Assembly (NCBI GenBank): GCA_016932135.1
Contig: JAFGDJ010000214.1
Location: 1-47,903 of the forward strand
Direction: 5' to 3'
Length of the DNA: 47,903 bases
Source: Spirochaetales bacterium
GTDB taxonomy: Bacteria > Spirochaetota > Spirochaetia > JAFGDJ01
Shown here: positions 10,282 through 18,968 of the stretch, one piece after another
How positions within the stretch are numbered: the first letter of the stretch is position 1
Layout of the letters: every line of letters begins with the position of its first letter
Notes under the pieces: model-generated
What the model saw: only the letters and a program-made list of their open reading frames with translations
Databases searched by the model: none
What the model was told of the DNA's origin: nothing
Made by a program: the position numbers and the translations under genes

Positions 10282-11103
10282 TTATATCTCCTTTAATTTA
10301 AGCATCCGGCGCACATCACCAGGCTCTGCCAGGGTGAAACCGGCTCTTTTTGATATAGCTGCGGCTCGTTCTATCAGTTCGGCGTTTCCCGCCGCCAGGC
10401 GGCCCTTTTCATAGTACACATTGTCTTCAAACCCCTGGCGAATGAACCCCCCGGCGGCCAGGGCCCCGAAAATAGACGCCTTGGCGGCCTTACCCCCGAT
10501 ACCGATGGCGGTCCAGTAGGCTTCCGGGGGAGCAAGCCGGGAAAACAGAAGCAGATTATCCATGGACCAGGGGACTCCCCCGGGTACACCCAGGACAAAT
10601 CCGAAATGAAAGGGGGGTTCCACCAAGCCTTCCTTTATCATCTCCAGGGCCGTATAGACATGGGAAAGATCAAAACATTCCATAGTAGGCCGCACCCCCC
10701 GGGCCTTCATCTCCCGGGCAAAGATACGGATTTCCGGCAGGGTGTTTACCAGGTAATCCTCCCCGAAATTGACGGTGCCGCAATCCAGAGAAGCCATCTC
10801 GGGCTCCAGGTACACCGGCTGAAGCCGTTCTTCCGGCGTCATGCCCACCGCTCCGCCGGTGGTGACCTCGATAACGATATCGGTTTTCTTGCGGATCAGC
10901 GACATTGTCTCTTTGAAGACTTTCAGGTCCTGGGTAGCCTTGCCTTCTTCATCCCGCACGTGAAGATGAAGAATCGCCGCCCCGGCATCCCGGGCTTCCG
11001 CGGCAGCGTCGGCGATCTCCCGGGGTGTTACGGGCAGATTGGGGTTCTGCTCCCGGGTCGTTTCCGCGCCGGTAACGGCACAGGTAAGAACCATGGTATT
11101 CAT
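10282..11103 (-). CDS. kce: 3-keto-5-aminohexanoate cleavage enzyme (BKACE family)
   Basis: Starts MNTMVLTCAVTGAETTREQNPNLPVTPREIADAA with a GGAGG-type RBS upstream. The longer ORF start at 11148 overlaps the sigma-54 promoter, so 11103 is preferred. Confidence 0.93.
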   Translation of the reverse strand: MNTMVLTCAVTGAETTREQNPNLPVTPREIADAAAEARDAGAAILHLHVRDEEGKATQDLKVFKETMSLIRKKTDIVIEVTTGGAVGMTPEERLQPVYLEPEMASLDCGTVNFGEDYLVNTLPEIRIFAREMKARGVRPTMECFDLSHVYTALEMIKEGLVEPPFHFGFVLGVPGGVPWSMDNLLLFSRLAPPEAYWTAIGIGGKAAKASIFGALAAGGFIRQGFEDNVYYEKGRLAAGNAELIERAAAISKRAGFTLAEPGDVRRMLKLKEI

Positions 11104-11131
11104 TAAGGAATTCCTCCTTTCGTCCATTATA

Positions 11132-11148
11132 AGCAAAGTGTGTGCCAA
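11132..11148 (-). promoter_or_regulatory. Sigma-54 (-24/-12) promoter of kce-kdd-kamABCDE
   Basis: Minus strand TTGGCACACACTTTGCT matches TTGGCAC-N-N4-TTGCW, about 30 nt upstream of the kce start and next to a sigma-54 activator gene. Confidence 0.85.
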
Positions 11149-11206
11149 GAATCCAGGAGATTTCTCCCGGCAAAAGGCTCAAAAAGACCTTCCTCAGGAG
11201 ATAAAT

Positions 11207-11236
11207 GCAAATTTTTTTGCCATAACTGCAAAAAAA
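11207..11236. promoter_or_regulatory. Candidate upstream activator site for the sigma-54 regulator
   Basis: Inverted repeat TTTTTTTGC-CATAACT-GCAAAAAAA (9-bp arms, 7-nt spacer; 11212-11236) with an additional GCAAA half site at 11207. Centre is about 77 bp upstream of the -24 element. Confidence 0.5.
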
Positions 11237-11238
11237 TG

Positions 11239-12651
11239 TCAGTCTTCTTGAAAATTGTAGCGCCGTGCTCGATTCTGCAGGGTTTGACGGCTGATCCCCA
11301 AAAGAGCCGCTGCCCGGGTGTAGTTCCAGGAAGAAGTTTCCAGGGCCCGAAAAAGCAGGTCCCTTTCCACCCTGCCCAGGTACTCCTTCAAATCCACCGG
11401 AGGAGCGGAAACATCCCGTCCATCCGTCGGTTCCTCCAGAACGCCGAACCGACCGGAGAGGTGTTCCATCCGCAGGGTTTTCTCTCCCGGTTCCACCATA
11501 TGCAGGGCGTATTCCACCAGGTGCTCCAGTTCACGAACGTTTCCCGGCCAGGGATACCGGGAGAAAGCGTCCAGAATGTTCCGGGAAATCGCCTTGATGG
11601 ACGTTCCCAGGGTCCGGTTGTACCCGGCAATGAAATACCTCAGCAGGGGTTCCAGGTCCTCCTTCCGTTCCCGTAAAGGGGGAATATGAAGGGTGAGGAC
11701 ACAAAGCCGGTAGAAAAGGTCCCGGCGGATACGTTTTTTCCTGACACACTCCTCCGGCTTGTCTCCGGCGGCGCTGATAATCCTCACGTCCACCGCCTTT
11801 TCCCGGTACCCCCCCAGCCGGCGGACCCGGTGGTCCTGCAAGACCCGGAGAAGCTTGGTCTGCAGATGCAGGGGCATGGAGTCGATTTCATCGAGAAAAA
11901 GGGTGCCGCCGTCGGCGGTTTCAAAAAGACCGGGGCTGTCCACCGCCCCGGTAAAGCCCCCCCGGGCCGTGCCGAAGAGGATACTCTCCAGCAGGGTGTC
12001 GGGTATGGCGGCGCAGTTCTGGGCGATAAAGGGTTTATCCCTGCGGGGACCGGCGTTGTGCAGAGCCTGGGCAAAGAGTTCCTTTCCCGTCCCGGTTTCG
12101 CCGCAGATAAAGACCGGGGAAGCGCTGCCGGAGAACCGGGCGGCGTTTTCCTTCAGGGCTTGCATGGCAGGATTTATGGAGATGATATCGGTAAGCTCGT
12201 AGCGCGCCCGGTCACAACCTAGCTGGGGCTGCTCCGCGGGCAGCTTTCCAATGAGTTCTTCCGACAGGGTTATATCGGTTGTGCCGGTATCCTTTTCCGG
12301 CCCCAGGTAACGGGACAGTTCCACCGCTCCCACGATCCGGTTGTTGATCCGGATGGGTATGGAAACATTCATGGTTTCGAAATGATCCCCCCGGGACGTG
12401 GTGATGGACTGTCTTTCTTTGAAAACCGGCACCCCCTGTTCCATGGCCCGAAAAAGGGTACTGTTCTCCCTGGCGATGTTGGGAAAAACCTCCGAGAGCC
12501 GCTTCCCTAAGACTTCCTCGGTATCGCAGATCCCGGAGTATCTTTGCGGACTGAAATTCATACTGAAGATAATGGTGCCGGAGGTATCGATAATAGTGAC
12601 CCCATCGATAAAATAGAGGATCGAGAAAAAACTTTGGTAATCCATCGACAC
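11239..12651 (-). CDS. Sigma-54-dependent transcriptional activator (PAS-AAA+-Fis HTH)
   Basis: 470 aa; GETGTGKELFAQALHN, GGFTGAVDSPGLFE (GAFTGA loop variant), LFLDEIDSMPLHLQ, C-terminal Fis-type HTH (NYTRAAALLGISRQTLQNRARRYN). N-terminal PAS-like domain. Confidence 0.93.
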   Translation of the reverse strand: MSMDYQSFFSILYFIDGVTIIDTSGTIIFSMNFSPQRYSGICDTEEVLGKRLSEVFPNIARENSTLFRAMEQGVPVFKERQSITTSRGDHFETMNVSIPIRINNRIVGAVELSRYLGPEKDTGTTDITLSEELIGKLPAEQPQLGCDRARYELTDIISINPAMQALKENAARFSGSASPVFICGETGTGKELFAQALHNAGPRRDKPFIAQNCAAIPDTLLESILFGTARGGFTGAVDSPGLFETADGGTLFLDEIDSMPLHLQTKLLRVLQDHRVRRLGGYREKAVDVRIISAAGDKPEECVRKKRIRRDLFYRLCVLTLHIPPLRERKEDLEPLLRYFIAGYNRTLGTSIKAISRNILDAFSRYPWPGNVRELEHLVEYALHMVEPGEKTLRMEHLSGRFGVLEEPTDGRDVSAPPVDLKEYLGRVERDLLFRALETSSWNYTRAAALLGISRQTLQNRARRYNFQED

Positions 12652-12677
12652 CCCCGGACCTTCCGCCGCTTAATCCT

Positions 12678-14234
12678 TTATTCGGCTTTCTTACCTACCA
12701 GCCGGACAAATAGGATGATTCCCGCGGCTCCCACAACCAGACTGATCACCGGCGGTACGCCGAAACCGGCGGGGAGGAACCCAAAGACCGCCGCGAAAGC
12801 CGCCGCCAGAACCGCATAAGGAATCTGGGTACGCACATGGGCGATATGGTCGGACCCGGATGCCATGGAGGAAAGAATCGTGGTGTCGGAAATGGGTGAA
12901 CAGTGGTCACCGAAGACCGCTCCGGTAAGGACCGCGCCGATGGACGCCACGATCAGGGGAGTCACTTCACCTCCCGCTCCACTGATGGAAGCGGCGATGG
13001 GAATAACAATAGGCATGAGGATGGCATTGGTGCCCCAGGAAGTCCCGGTGGCAAAAGCGATAAGCATAGCCAGGATAAAGACAATCAGCGGCAGCAGCCG
13101 GCTGCCCAGAAGACCCTGGGTAACTTCCACCAGATACTCGGCCAGCCCCATCTCGCCGATAACCGACTTCAGGGCAAAGGCCAGGCCGAGGATGATCCCC
13201 GCCACGGTCATGGACTTAAAACCCCCCACCCAGGCATCCATGGCCGTTTTCAGGGTAAAAACCTTTCCGGCCACCCCGATGATAATGGCTACGATGGAAC
13301 CGATACAGGCGGCCCAGGTGAGGACCACCGAAGCGTCGGCATCACCGAAGGAATCCCGGATACTCTTGCCTTCCTCGAAGCCGTTGTACCAGAGACCGAA
13401 AATGGTCACCAGAATGAAAACGAGAATAGGAATCAGGGCGTAGTAGACTTTTCCCCGGACTCCCTCATCGGGGAGAATATCTCTATCCTCCGAGACCAGG
13501 GGATTGGATCCGGCCGCATAAACCTCGCCGGTCTTTCTTGCGCGGATCTCAGCCTTCAGCATGCCGCCGAAGTCCCGGTTTGACAGGGTCAGCACAAAAA
13601 CCAGAACCAGGGCGAAGAGTGAATAGAACCTGAAGGGGATCGACTGAAAGAATACAAGAAAGGCGTTTCCCTCGATCCCCACGGAGGCAAGCCCCGCGGC
13701 GATCAGGCCGATCTCCATGGCGATCCAGGTGGATACCGGTGCCATGGAGGATACCGGAGCCGCCGTGGAATCCACGATGTAGGCCAGTTTTTCCCGGGAG
13801 ATCTTCTGAGCGTCGGTGATCGGTCTCATGGTATTCCCCACAATCATGGAGTTGGCGTAATCATCGAAGAAAATAGCTATGCCCATGAGAGCCGTAGCCA
13901 GGTTGGTGGATTTCACACTTCTGGCCCGCTTCACGATAGCCTCCGCGATGGCGCTGGTGCCGCCCATCTTCCCGATGACCCCCACCATGCCTCCGATGGT
14001 GAGACAGAAAACGATGATACCGATATTCCACGAGTCGGCTAAGGATTGTTCGACGATATACGTGGAAAAGGTGTCCAGCAATCCCGTCAGGGGATTGAAT
14101 CCGTTGATGATCAGGGCTCCGGTAAAGATCCCCACCACCAAGGATATGATGACCTGCCTGCTGAGAATAGCAAGAACAATGGCAAGCAGGGGCGGCAGCA
14201 GCCCCAGGATGCCGTAGGTCGTCTGTGCGTCCAT
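12678..14234 (-). CDS. NhaC-family Na+/H+ antiporter-like transporter (possible amino acid transporter)
   Basis: Many TM segments; motifs FFDDYANSMIVGNTMRPITD and FGDHCSPISDTTILSSMASG. Start MDAQTTYG preceded by AGGAGGCG. Confidence 0.85.
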   Translation of the reverse strand: MDAQTTYGILGLLPPLLAIVLAILSRQVIISLVVGIFTGALIINGFNPLTGLLDTFSTYIVEQSLADSWNIGIIVFCLTIGGMVGVIGKMGGTSAIAEAIVKRARSVKSTNLATALMGIAIFFDDYANSMIVGNTMRPITDAQKISREKLAYIVDSTAAPVSSMAPVSTWIAMEIGLIAAGLASVGIEGNAFLVFFQSIPFRFYSLFALVLVFVLTLSNRDFGGMLKAEIRARKTGEVYAAGSNPLVSEDRDILPDEGVRGKVYYALIPILVFILVTIFGLWYNGFEEGKSIRDSFGDADASVVLTWAACIGSIVAIIIGVAGKVFTLKTAMDAWVGGFKSMTVAGIILGLAFALKSVIGEMGLAEYLVEVTQGLLGSRLLPLIVFILAMLIAFATGTSWGTNAILMPIVIPIAASISGAGGEVTPLIVASIGAVLTGAVFGDHCSPISDTTILSSMASGSDHIAHVRTQIPYAVLAAAFAAVFGFLPAGFGVPPVISLVVGAAGIILFVRLVGKKAE

Positions 14235-14347
14235 AAAACGCCTCCTGTTTAAGATAATGTATTCTTGTACCACGATTTGAAAGAAAAATACAGGCGTTTT
14301 CAGAACAAGACGGCGGGAAAGAAAGGAAAAAGGGTCGCCTACCTTAT

Positions 14348-14992
14348 CTACCCGGCCAGCCCGGGCAGAAGGCCCGTCAGCCCTGTGGCAAGAAGTTCAT
14401 AGGCGATACTCAAGAGAATAATACCTCCGATCCGGGTGATCACGGCGTTTCCCTGTCGGCCGATTTTCCGGGATACCGGGCCGGCAAAATAGTAGGTCAG
14501 CCACATAACCACTCCGTGCATAAGAATAACCGAAGAAATGATCAGCCGGTCCGGAAAACCCTCGGCATGACCGACCTGGGTTAACACCAGGGATATGGAT
14601 CCGGCACCGATGGTCAAAGGAAACACCAAAGGAGTCACCACGATGGATTTCCAGTCTTCACTGGTTTCATCCAGGGTATCCAGGTCCACCTTTTTTCGGG
14701 GGGAATCCCCTTTCAGCACCATGGGGATCGACACGGCGGCCAGAATAGTACCTCCGGCGGCAGCCAGGGCTTCCAGCGAGATGCCGAGGAATTTCAACAG
14801 TACATCCCCCACCCAGGCAGTCACCAGCAGGGTGAGCATGGAAAACAAGGCTACCCGGAAGGCCATCCGGTGCTGGATCTTCCGGGAATAGTCCATAGTC
14901 AGATTGACAAAGGGCGCGATAACCGAGAAGGGGCTGAACATGGAAAAAAGGGCAATCTGAAAAACCAGGATCTGCCGTATAGAAATAATCAT
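14348..14992 (-). CDS. MarC family integral membrane protein
   Basis: 214 aa hydrophobic ORF with MarC/UPF0056-like PLVFPLTIGAGSISLVLT and SVIAPFVNLT segments. Confidence 0.8.
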   Translation of the reverse strand: MIISIRQILVFQIALFSMFSPFSVIAPFVNLTMDYSRKIQHRMAFRVALFSMLTLLVTAWVGDVLLKFLGISLEALAAAGGTILAAVSIPMVLKGDSPRKKVDLDTLDETSEDWKSIVVTPLVFPLTIGAGSISLVLTQVGHAEGFPDRLIISSVILMHGVVMWLTYYFAGPVSRKIGRQGNAVITRIGGIILLSIAYELLATGLTGLLPGLAG

Positions 14993-15065
14993 AATGGAAT
15001 TATATACAAAATGAAAAAAAAATGCTTCCAGGGTGCGTTAAAAAAAACTTCCGAGGGCTTGTTAC

Positions 15066-15791
15066 TTAACGCCAGCCGGAATATTCACGAATTTCCATGG
15101 TGGTCATCGGAGTGCCGGGCGGACCATTCTGTCCCTGGTATTTTACCAGGTAATGGGGGGGCGCCGCGCTGTACCAGAGCCTGGTTTTCGGAACCATCTT
15201 GGAGAAAACGGCAAAGACCCCGGACATCTTGAAGGACAGCTCCAGGCGGTAACACTCCAGGGTTCTGTCCCTTAAGGAAATATTCTCCTTGCCGGCGGAC
15301 ATAACGCTGAGTTCGAAATCACTGCTCTCATCACCGGTAGACAGAAAGGTTATCCGCAAAGGTTTGGGGTCGGAAAATGGGTATCCCCTCAAGGCATAGA
15401 TGATCGAGGTAGTATCAAGAATTCTTATTTCCCCCGGTCTTGCCTCCGGGTTTCCCTGAACCAGGGTGGAAGATTCCAGGCTGTATTCTCCCCTGCCGCG
15501 GAGGTTCCGCAGGTAGAAGGCCGTCATATCCGCCCTCCGGAGTTTTATCTCCGTGGTTTCCTCCGGCCCGGTAATCAGAACGGAGTAGGTATCCTGCCGG
15601 TCACCGATGATCTCCACCCGGCTTCGCAGCCGGCTTTCCTCATCGTCAGTCGTCACCGATAGAATCGACCATTCGCCGTGGGGTATGAGGGGATCCTTCA
15701 GAACACCTTGGCCGGATAAGGCCGTAAGACCGCTTGAGAAGAAAAAAAATAAAATGAGTGCGTTCCCTCGCAGTTTATCCTTTCTCTTCAT
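15066..15791 (-). CDS. Secreted/periplasmic protein of unknown function (DUF3108-like)
   Basis: 241 aa with N-terminal signal peptide-like stretch and beta-rich C-terminus (TRLWYSAAPPHYLVKYQGQ); overlaps plsY-like gene start to stop. Confidence 0.6.
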   Translation of the reverse strand: MKRKDKLRGNALILFFFFSSGLTALSGQGVLKDPLIPHGEWSILSVTTDDEESRLRSRVEIIGDRQDTYSVLITGPEETTEIKLRRADMTAFYLRNLRGRGEYSLESSTLVQGNPEARPGEIRILDTTSIIYALRGYPFSDPKPLRITFLSTGDESSDFELSVMSAGKENISLRDRTLECYRLELSFKMSGVFAVFSKMVPKTRLWYSAAPPHYLVKYQGQNGPPGTPMTTMEIREYSGWR

Positions 15792-16473
15792 GCTCCCCGT
15801 CCTTCAATTCCCGGGTGCGAAAACGCATAAAGGTCATATTCAAGGCCAGAATTGTCAGAGAGAGAACAAAAGACCCTACGACAATGGAGGGGGAATGCCC
15901 CCCGATGGATATATGGGCGAAAAGGGGTATGTCCAGCAGGAGGGTGGACAGAAGGGTAAGAAAGGGGGTGAGAATAACGAACATAACCGGGGTCCACTGG
16001 CCGAATTTATATTTCACCTTTTTGAGAAACAATAAAACAATGGTTCCTCCGATAAGCATGGAGACCAGGTATTCCACCGGGATGAAGAAAAGAAGAACCC
16101 CCTGCAGGGGGCCGATACCCCCGCCCCCCTTAAAACGGAAAAAAATCGGTTTACAATGTCCCAGGACTCCGGCAATACCCATAAGAAATAAAACGGCGAA
16201 ATCCCGGTCGGTGTCTGCGGTAAAGAGGAAGACCCGGGCCAGCAAGAGGGGCAGAAAGACTTTAAACGCATCCAGGAAGGAAACCAGGAACCCCCAGCCT
16301 TTTCCCACATTCCGGACCACATTGGAGGTGCCGGGGTTCTTATTCCCCAGTTCCCGAATATCCTTCCCCGTGACAAGCCGGGTTATGGGAATGGCGTACA
16401 GGACGGACCCGGACAGATAGGTTGCCAGTAATCCCAGAAGGGAAATCAGAATAAAGGATAGACTTATTTCCAC
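15775..16473 (-). CDS. plsY: PlsY-like glycerol-3-phosphate acyltransferase
   Basis: YLSGSVLYAIPITRLVTGKDIRELGNKNPGTSNVVRNVGKGWG and GHCKPIFFRFKGGGGI match PlsY motifs. Confidence 0.85.
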   Translation of the reverse strand: MEISLSFILISLLGLLATYLSGSVLYAIPITRLVTGKDIRELGNKNPGTSNVVRNVGKGWGFLVSFLDAFKVFLPLLLARVFLFTADTDRDFAVLFLMGIAGVLGHCKPIFFRFKGGGGIGPLQGVLLFFIPVEYLVSMLIGGTIVLLFLKKVKYKFGQWTPVMFVILTPFLTLLSTLLLDIPLFAHISIGGHSPSIVVGSFVLSLTILALNMTFMRFRTRELKDGEHEEKG

Positions 16474-16476
16474 AGG

Positions 16477-18081
16477 CTACTCCAATGCCAGGATGAGGAG
16501 CTCCCGGGTCTGCCCTCCCGCTAAAAGCTCCACTTCCAGGTCTTCCTTTCTTTTTTTCAGATCCTCTGTCAACCGTGAACAGTCTTCCGGCCGGCAGAGA
16601 TCGCCGTAGTACAGCGACAGATTCTCACATCCGTCGATATCCGATAACTCCACACTGGATAAGACAACCTCGCTTAGGGAATCCCCCACCGCCGCCAGGG
16701 AACCGTTGATGAGAGAAAAATAGTCCCCCGAACCGATAACCCGGCCGTCGAATTCCGCCGCGGCGTTACTGCGGTACACAAAGATACCCCTGGCCAGGTT
16801 CATACATTCCTTCATACTGGTCACATTATCGTCGATACCGTCGTTGGCGCTGTAACCGTAGGAGGTGGCCAGCCCCTGAACGACATCCACCGTGTGGAGC
16901 ACCGCCACATGTTTATCGGTCTTCTTCGCCGCCGTCATGGCCGCCGGAAGAATATTCTTATTATTGGGCAGAAGAATGAAGTTTTTTTCAGGCATCTCTT
17001 CCAGGGCGTCAAGGATCTCCCCGGCTGAAGGCAGATGGGAGGTGTAGAGAATACAATGATTCACCCCCAGGGATTGAAAAATCTCCCTGAAGCCTTCCCC
17101 GGGAATAAAAGCCAGGACAGCGCAGTCGTCCCCGGACATTCCCTCGCCGGAAAAACGGCTGATCTGCTCCTTAAGGTTATCGATCTTTACATGCTCTACC
17201 GCCCCCAGGGTCTTCATGTACTCGATGATCTCCCCGGGGATGTCCGTATGGATGTGAACCTTTAAAAAATCATCTTCCCTCACCAGGGCGATACTGTCAC
17301 CCCGGGTCTCCAGGTAAGCGGTTACTTCTTCCCGGGGCACCAACCGGGGCCGGAGAATCGTCACCTCGGTACAGTAGCCGAAATTCTTCACCTCCGGGAC
17401 AACCGCGCTGCCGGAGGTCTCGGGGGGAAATCGGTAATCCTCCTCCTGTTCCCGTTCCATGGAAAGCCCCTTCAAGACCCGAGAGAACCCTTCCATAAGA
17501 AAAATAAACCCTAAAGCTCCGGAGTCAACCACTCCGGCCTTGGCCAGGACCGGGAGCAGGCGGGGGGTTTCCTTTAAGGCTTCCCGGGCCGCCGCCAGGG
17601 CGGTCTCCAGGGAAACGGTCAAGTCACCGTCGTCCCCTTCTTTAAAGCTGTCCTCCATGGCCCGGATAATGGTAATCATGGTTCCTTCCACCGGAGAGAA
17701 AAGGGAACTCTTCACCTGGAACAGACCGGCGGTAAAACCGTCGGCCAGCTGGTGATGATCCAGGGAACTATGTTTCCCCGCCACTTCGAAGAAGCCGTGA
17801 AAGAAACGGGCCAGGATAAAGCCGGAATTTCCCCGACTGTGACGGGTCAGTTCCGCGTTCATTATTCCCGCGATATCCCCCAGAGAACCGTAGTCTCCGC
17901 TCTTTAACACCCGGATTCCCGCTTCGAAAGTTGAGAGCATGTTGGTCCCCGTGTCTCCGTCGGGAACGGGAAAAACGTTCAGATTATTGAGGATGTCATA
18001 ATTTCTCTCCAGGTATTCCTGGGCCCCGAAAAGGCATCGGATCAGTGTTTCAGGTCCTAGGGTCACCTCAGGCATACACAA
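16477..18081 (-). CDS. fakA: DAK2/DhaL-domain kinase, FakA-like (YloV family)
   Basis: 534 aa; NVFPVPDGDTGTNMLSTF and HSRGNSGFILARFFHGF; FakA-type C-terminal region; coupled to DegV-family gene. Confidence 0.85.
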   Translation of the reverse strand: MCMPEVTLGPETLIRCLFGAQEYLERNYDILNNLNVFPVPDGDTGTNMLSTFEAGIRVLKSGDYGSLGDIAGIMNAELTRHSRGNSGFILARFFHGFFEVAGKHSSLDHHQLADGFTAGLFQVKSSLFSPVEGTMITIIRAMEDSFKEGDDGDLTVSLETALAAAREALKETPRLLPVLAKAGVVDSGALGFIFLMEGFSRVLKGLSMEREQEEDYRFPPETSGSAVVPEVKNFGYCTEVTILRPRLVPREEVTAYLETRGDSIALVREDDFLKVHIHTDIPGEIIEYMKTLGAVEHVKIDNLKEQISRFSGEGMSGDDCAVLAFIPGEGFREIFQSLGVNHCILYTSHLPSAGEILDALEEMPEKNFILLPNNKNILPAAMTAAKKTDKHVAVLHTVDVVQGLATSYGYSANDGIDDNVTSMKECMNLARGIFVYRSNAAAEFDGRVIGSGDYFSLINGSLAAVGDSLSEVVLSSVELSDIDGCENLSLYYGDLCRPEDCSRLTEDLKKRKEDLEVELLAGGQTRELLILALE

Positions 18082-18928
18082 TATATCCGATATCGTAGAA
18101 ATCTGGTCCGATATGGGCCATATTGCTGTGGTTGGTGTAGTGAATTTCCACCCGGGTCTCGACGTCCAGGGCCTCCACCTGCCTCTTTAAATCCTCCGCT
18201 TCCTTTTCATGAGGACCGATGACGCTGATAACGGCGTGGATTCTCCTGCCTCGTTTTTCTTCCAGGTCCTTTTTGATAATACCGAGAAAACGCTGATTCA
18301 CCTGGGTGGAGTTTTTCGCCTTGCCGATGGATTTCAAGGTTCCCACCTCTTCCGCCGAACTAAGAAGGGCCAGAATCTTCATGGCCGTTCCCAATACCGC
18401 CTTGGCCAAACCTATTCTGCCGGTACGATGCAGATAAAACAGGTCATAGACCACCCCCAGGTGGCGGCAAGAGGTTTTCATCAGATCGATCAGCCCCAGG
18501 ACCTCCTGAAGGGAGGCTCCTGATTGGATCGCCAGGGCGACATCCTGGACGATAACACTGTAGGCGGCGGTAAGAAACCCGGCATCCACATAGGTGATAT
18601 CCAGATCCGGGTGCTCGGAAGCCACGTTCTTTATGGTATTCATGGTAACCGTGGAGGCGCTGCTGGCCTGATGGATAGAGATGATCTTTTCACCGGTAAA
18701 TTCCCGGTAAGCAGCCAGGAGATCCTCTTCCTTCAAGCCCGACGTGGAAAAGACATTTTCCTTCTCCTTCAGCATGAGCCGCAGTTTTTCCTTATCCTCC
18801 CGGCTCATATCCATGGAAACCGGGTAATCCTTCCCGTTGAGGTACATGGGATAATCCACTACCCGGATTCCCAATTTTTTCAGGGTTTCCTGGTTCAATT
18901 GACAGGCCGAATCGGCAATCAATACCAT
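18068..18928 (-). CDS. fakB: DegV family fatty acid-binding protein, FakB-like
   Basis: 286 aa; VLIADSACQLNQE, IISIHQASSASTVTMNTI (DegV motif area), GRIGLAKAVLG; overlaps the FakA-like gene by 14 bp. Confidence 0.85.
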   Translation of the reverse strand: MVLIADSACQLNQETLKKLGIRVVDYPMYLNGKDYPVSMDMSREDKEKLRLMLKEKENVFSTSGLKEEDLLAAYREFTGEKIISIHQASSASTVTMNTIKNVASEHPDLDITYVDAGFLTAAYSVIVQDVALAIQSGASLQEVLGLIDLMKTSCRHLGVVYDLFYLHRTGRIGLAKAVLGTAMKILALLSSAEEVGTLKSIGKAKNSTQVNQRFLGIIKKDLEEKRGRRIHAVISVIGPHEKEAEDLKRQVEALDVETRVEIHYTNHSNMAHIGPDFYDIGYIVYA

Positions 18929-18968
18929 AATATGGCCTCCTTATTGTTTATTCAGCGATTTCGTTTAT

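Noticed and set aside
10282-11148. Longer Kce start at 11148 (MAHTLLIMDERRNSL...)
   Set aside because: It overlaps the sigma-54 promoter and lacks an RBS. The 11103 start has a good RBS and matches the family N-terminus.
14235-14345. Possible sigma-54 promoter or lysine riboswitch upstream of the NhaC-like gene (TGGTACAAGAATACAT)
   Set aside because: The -12 GC is absent, and the leader is too short for an L-box riboswitch.
15890-16150. G-rich/C-rich runs inside the PlsY-like gene as possible regulatory or repeat elements
   Set aside because: Explained by Gly codons (FKGGGGIGP) in the coding sequence.
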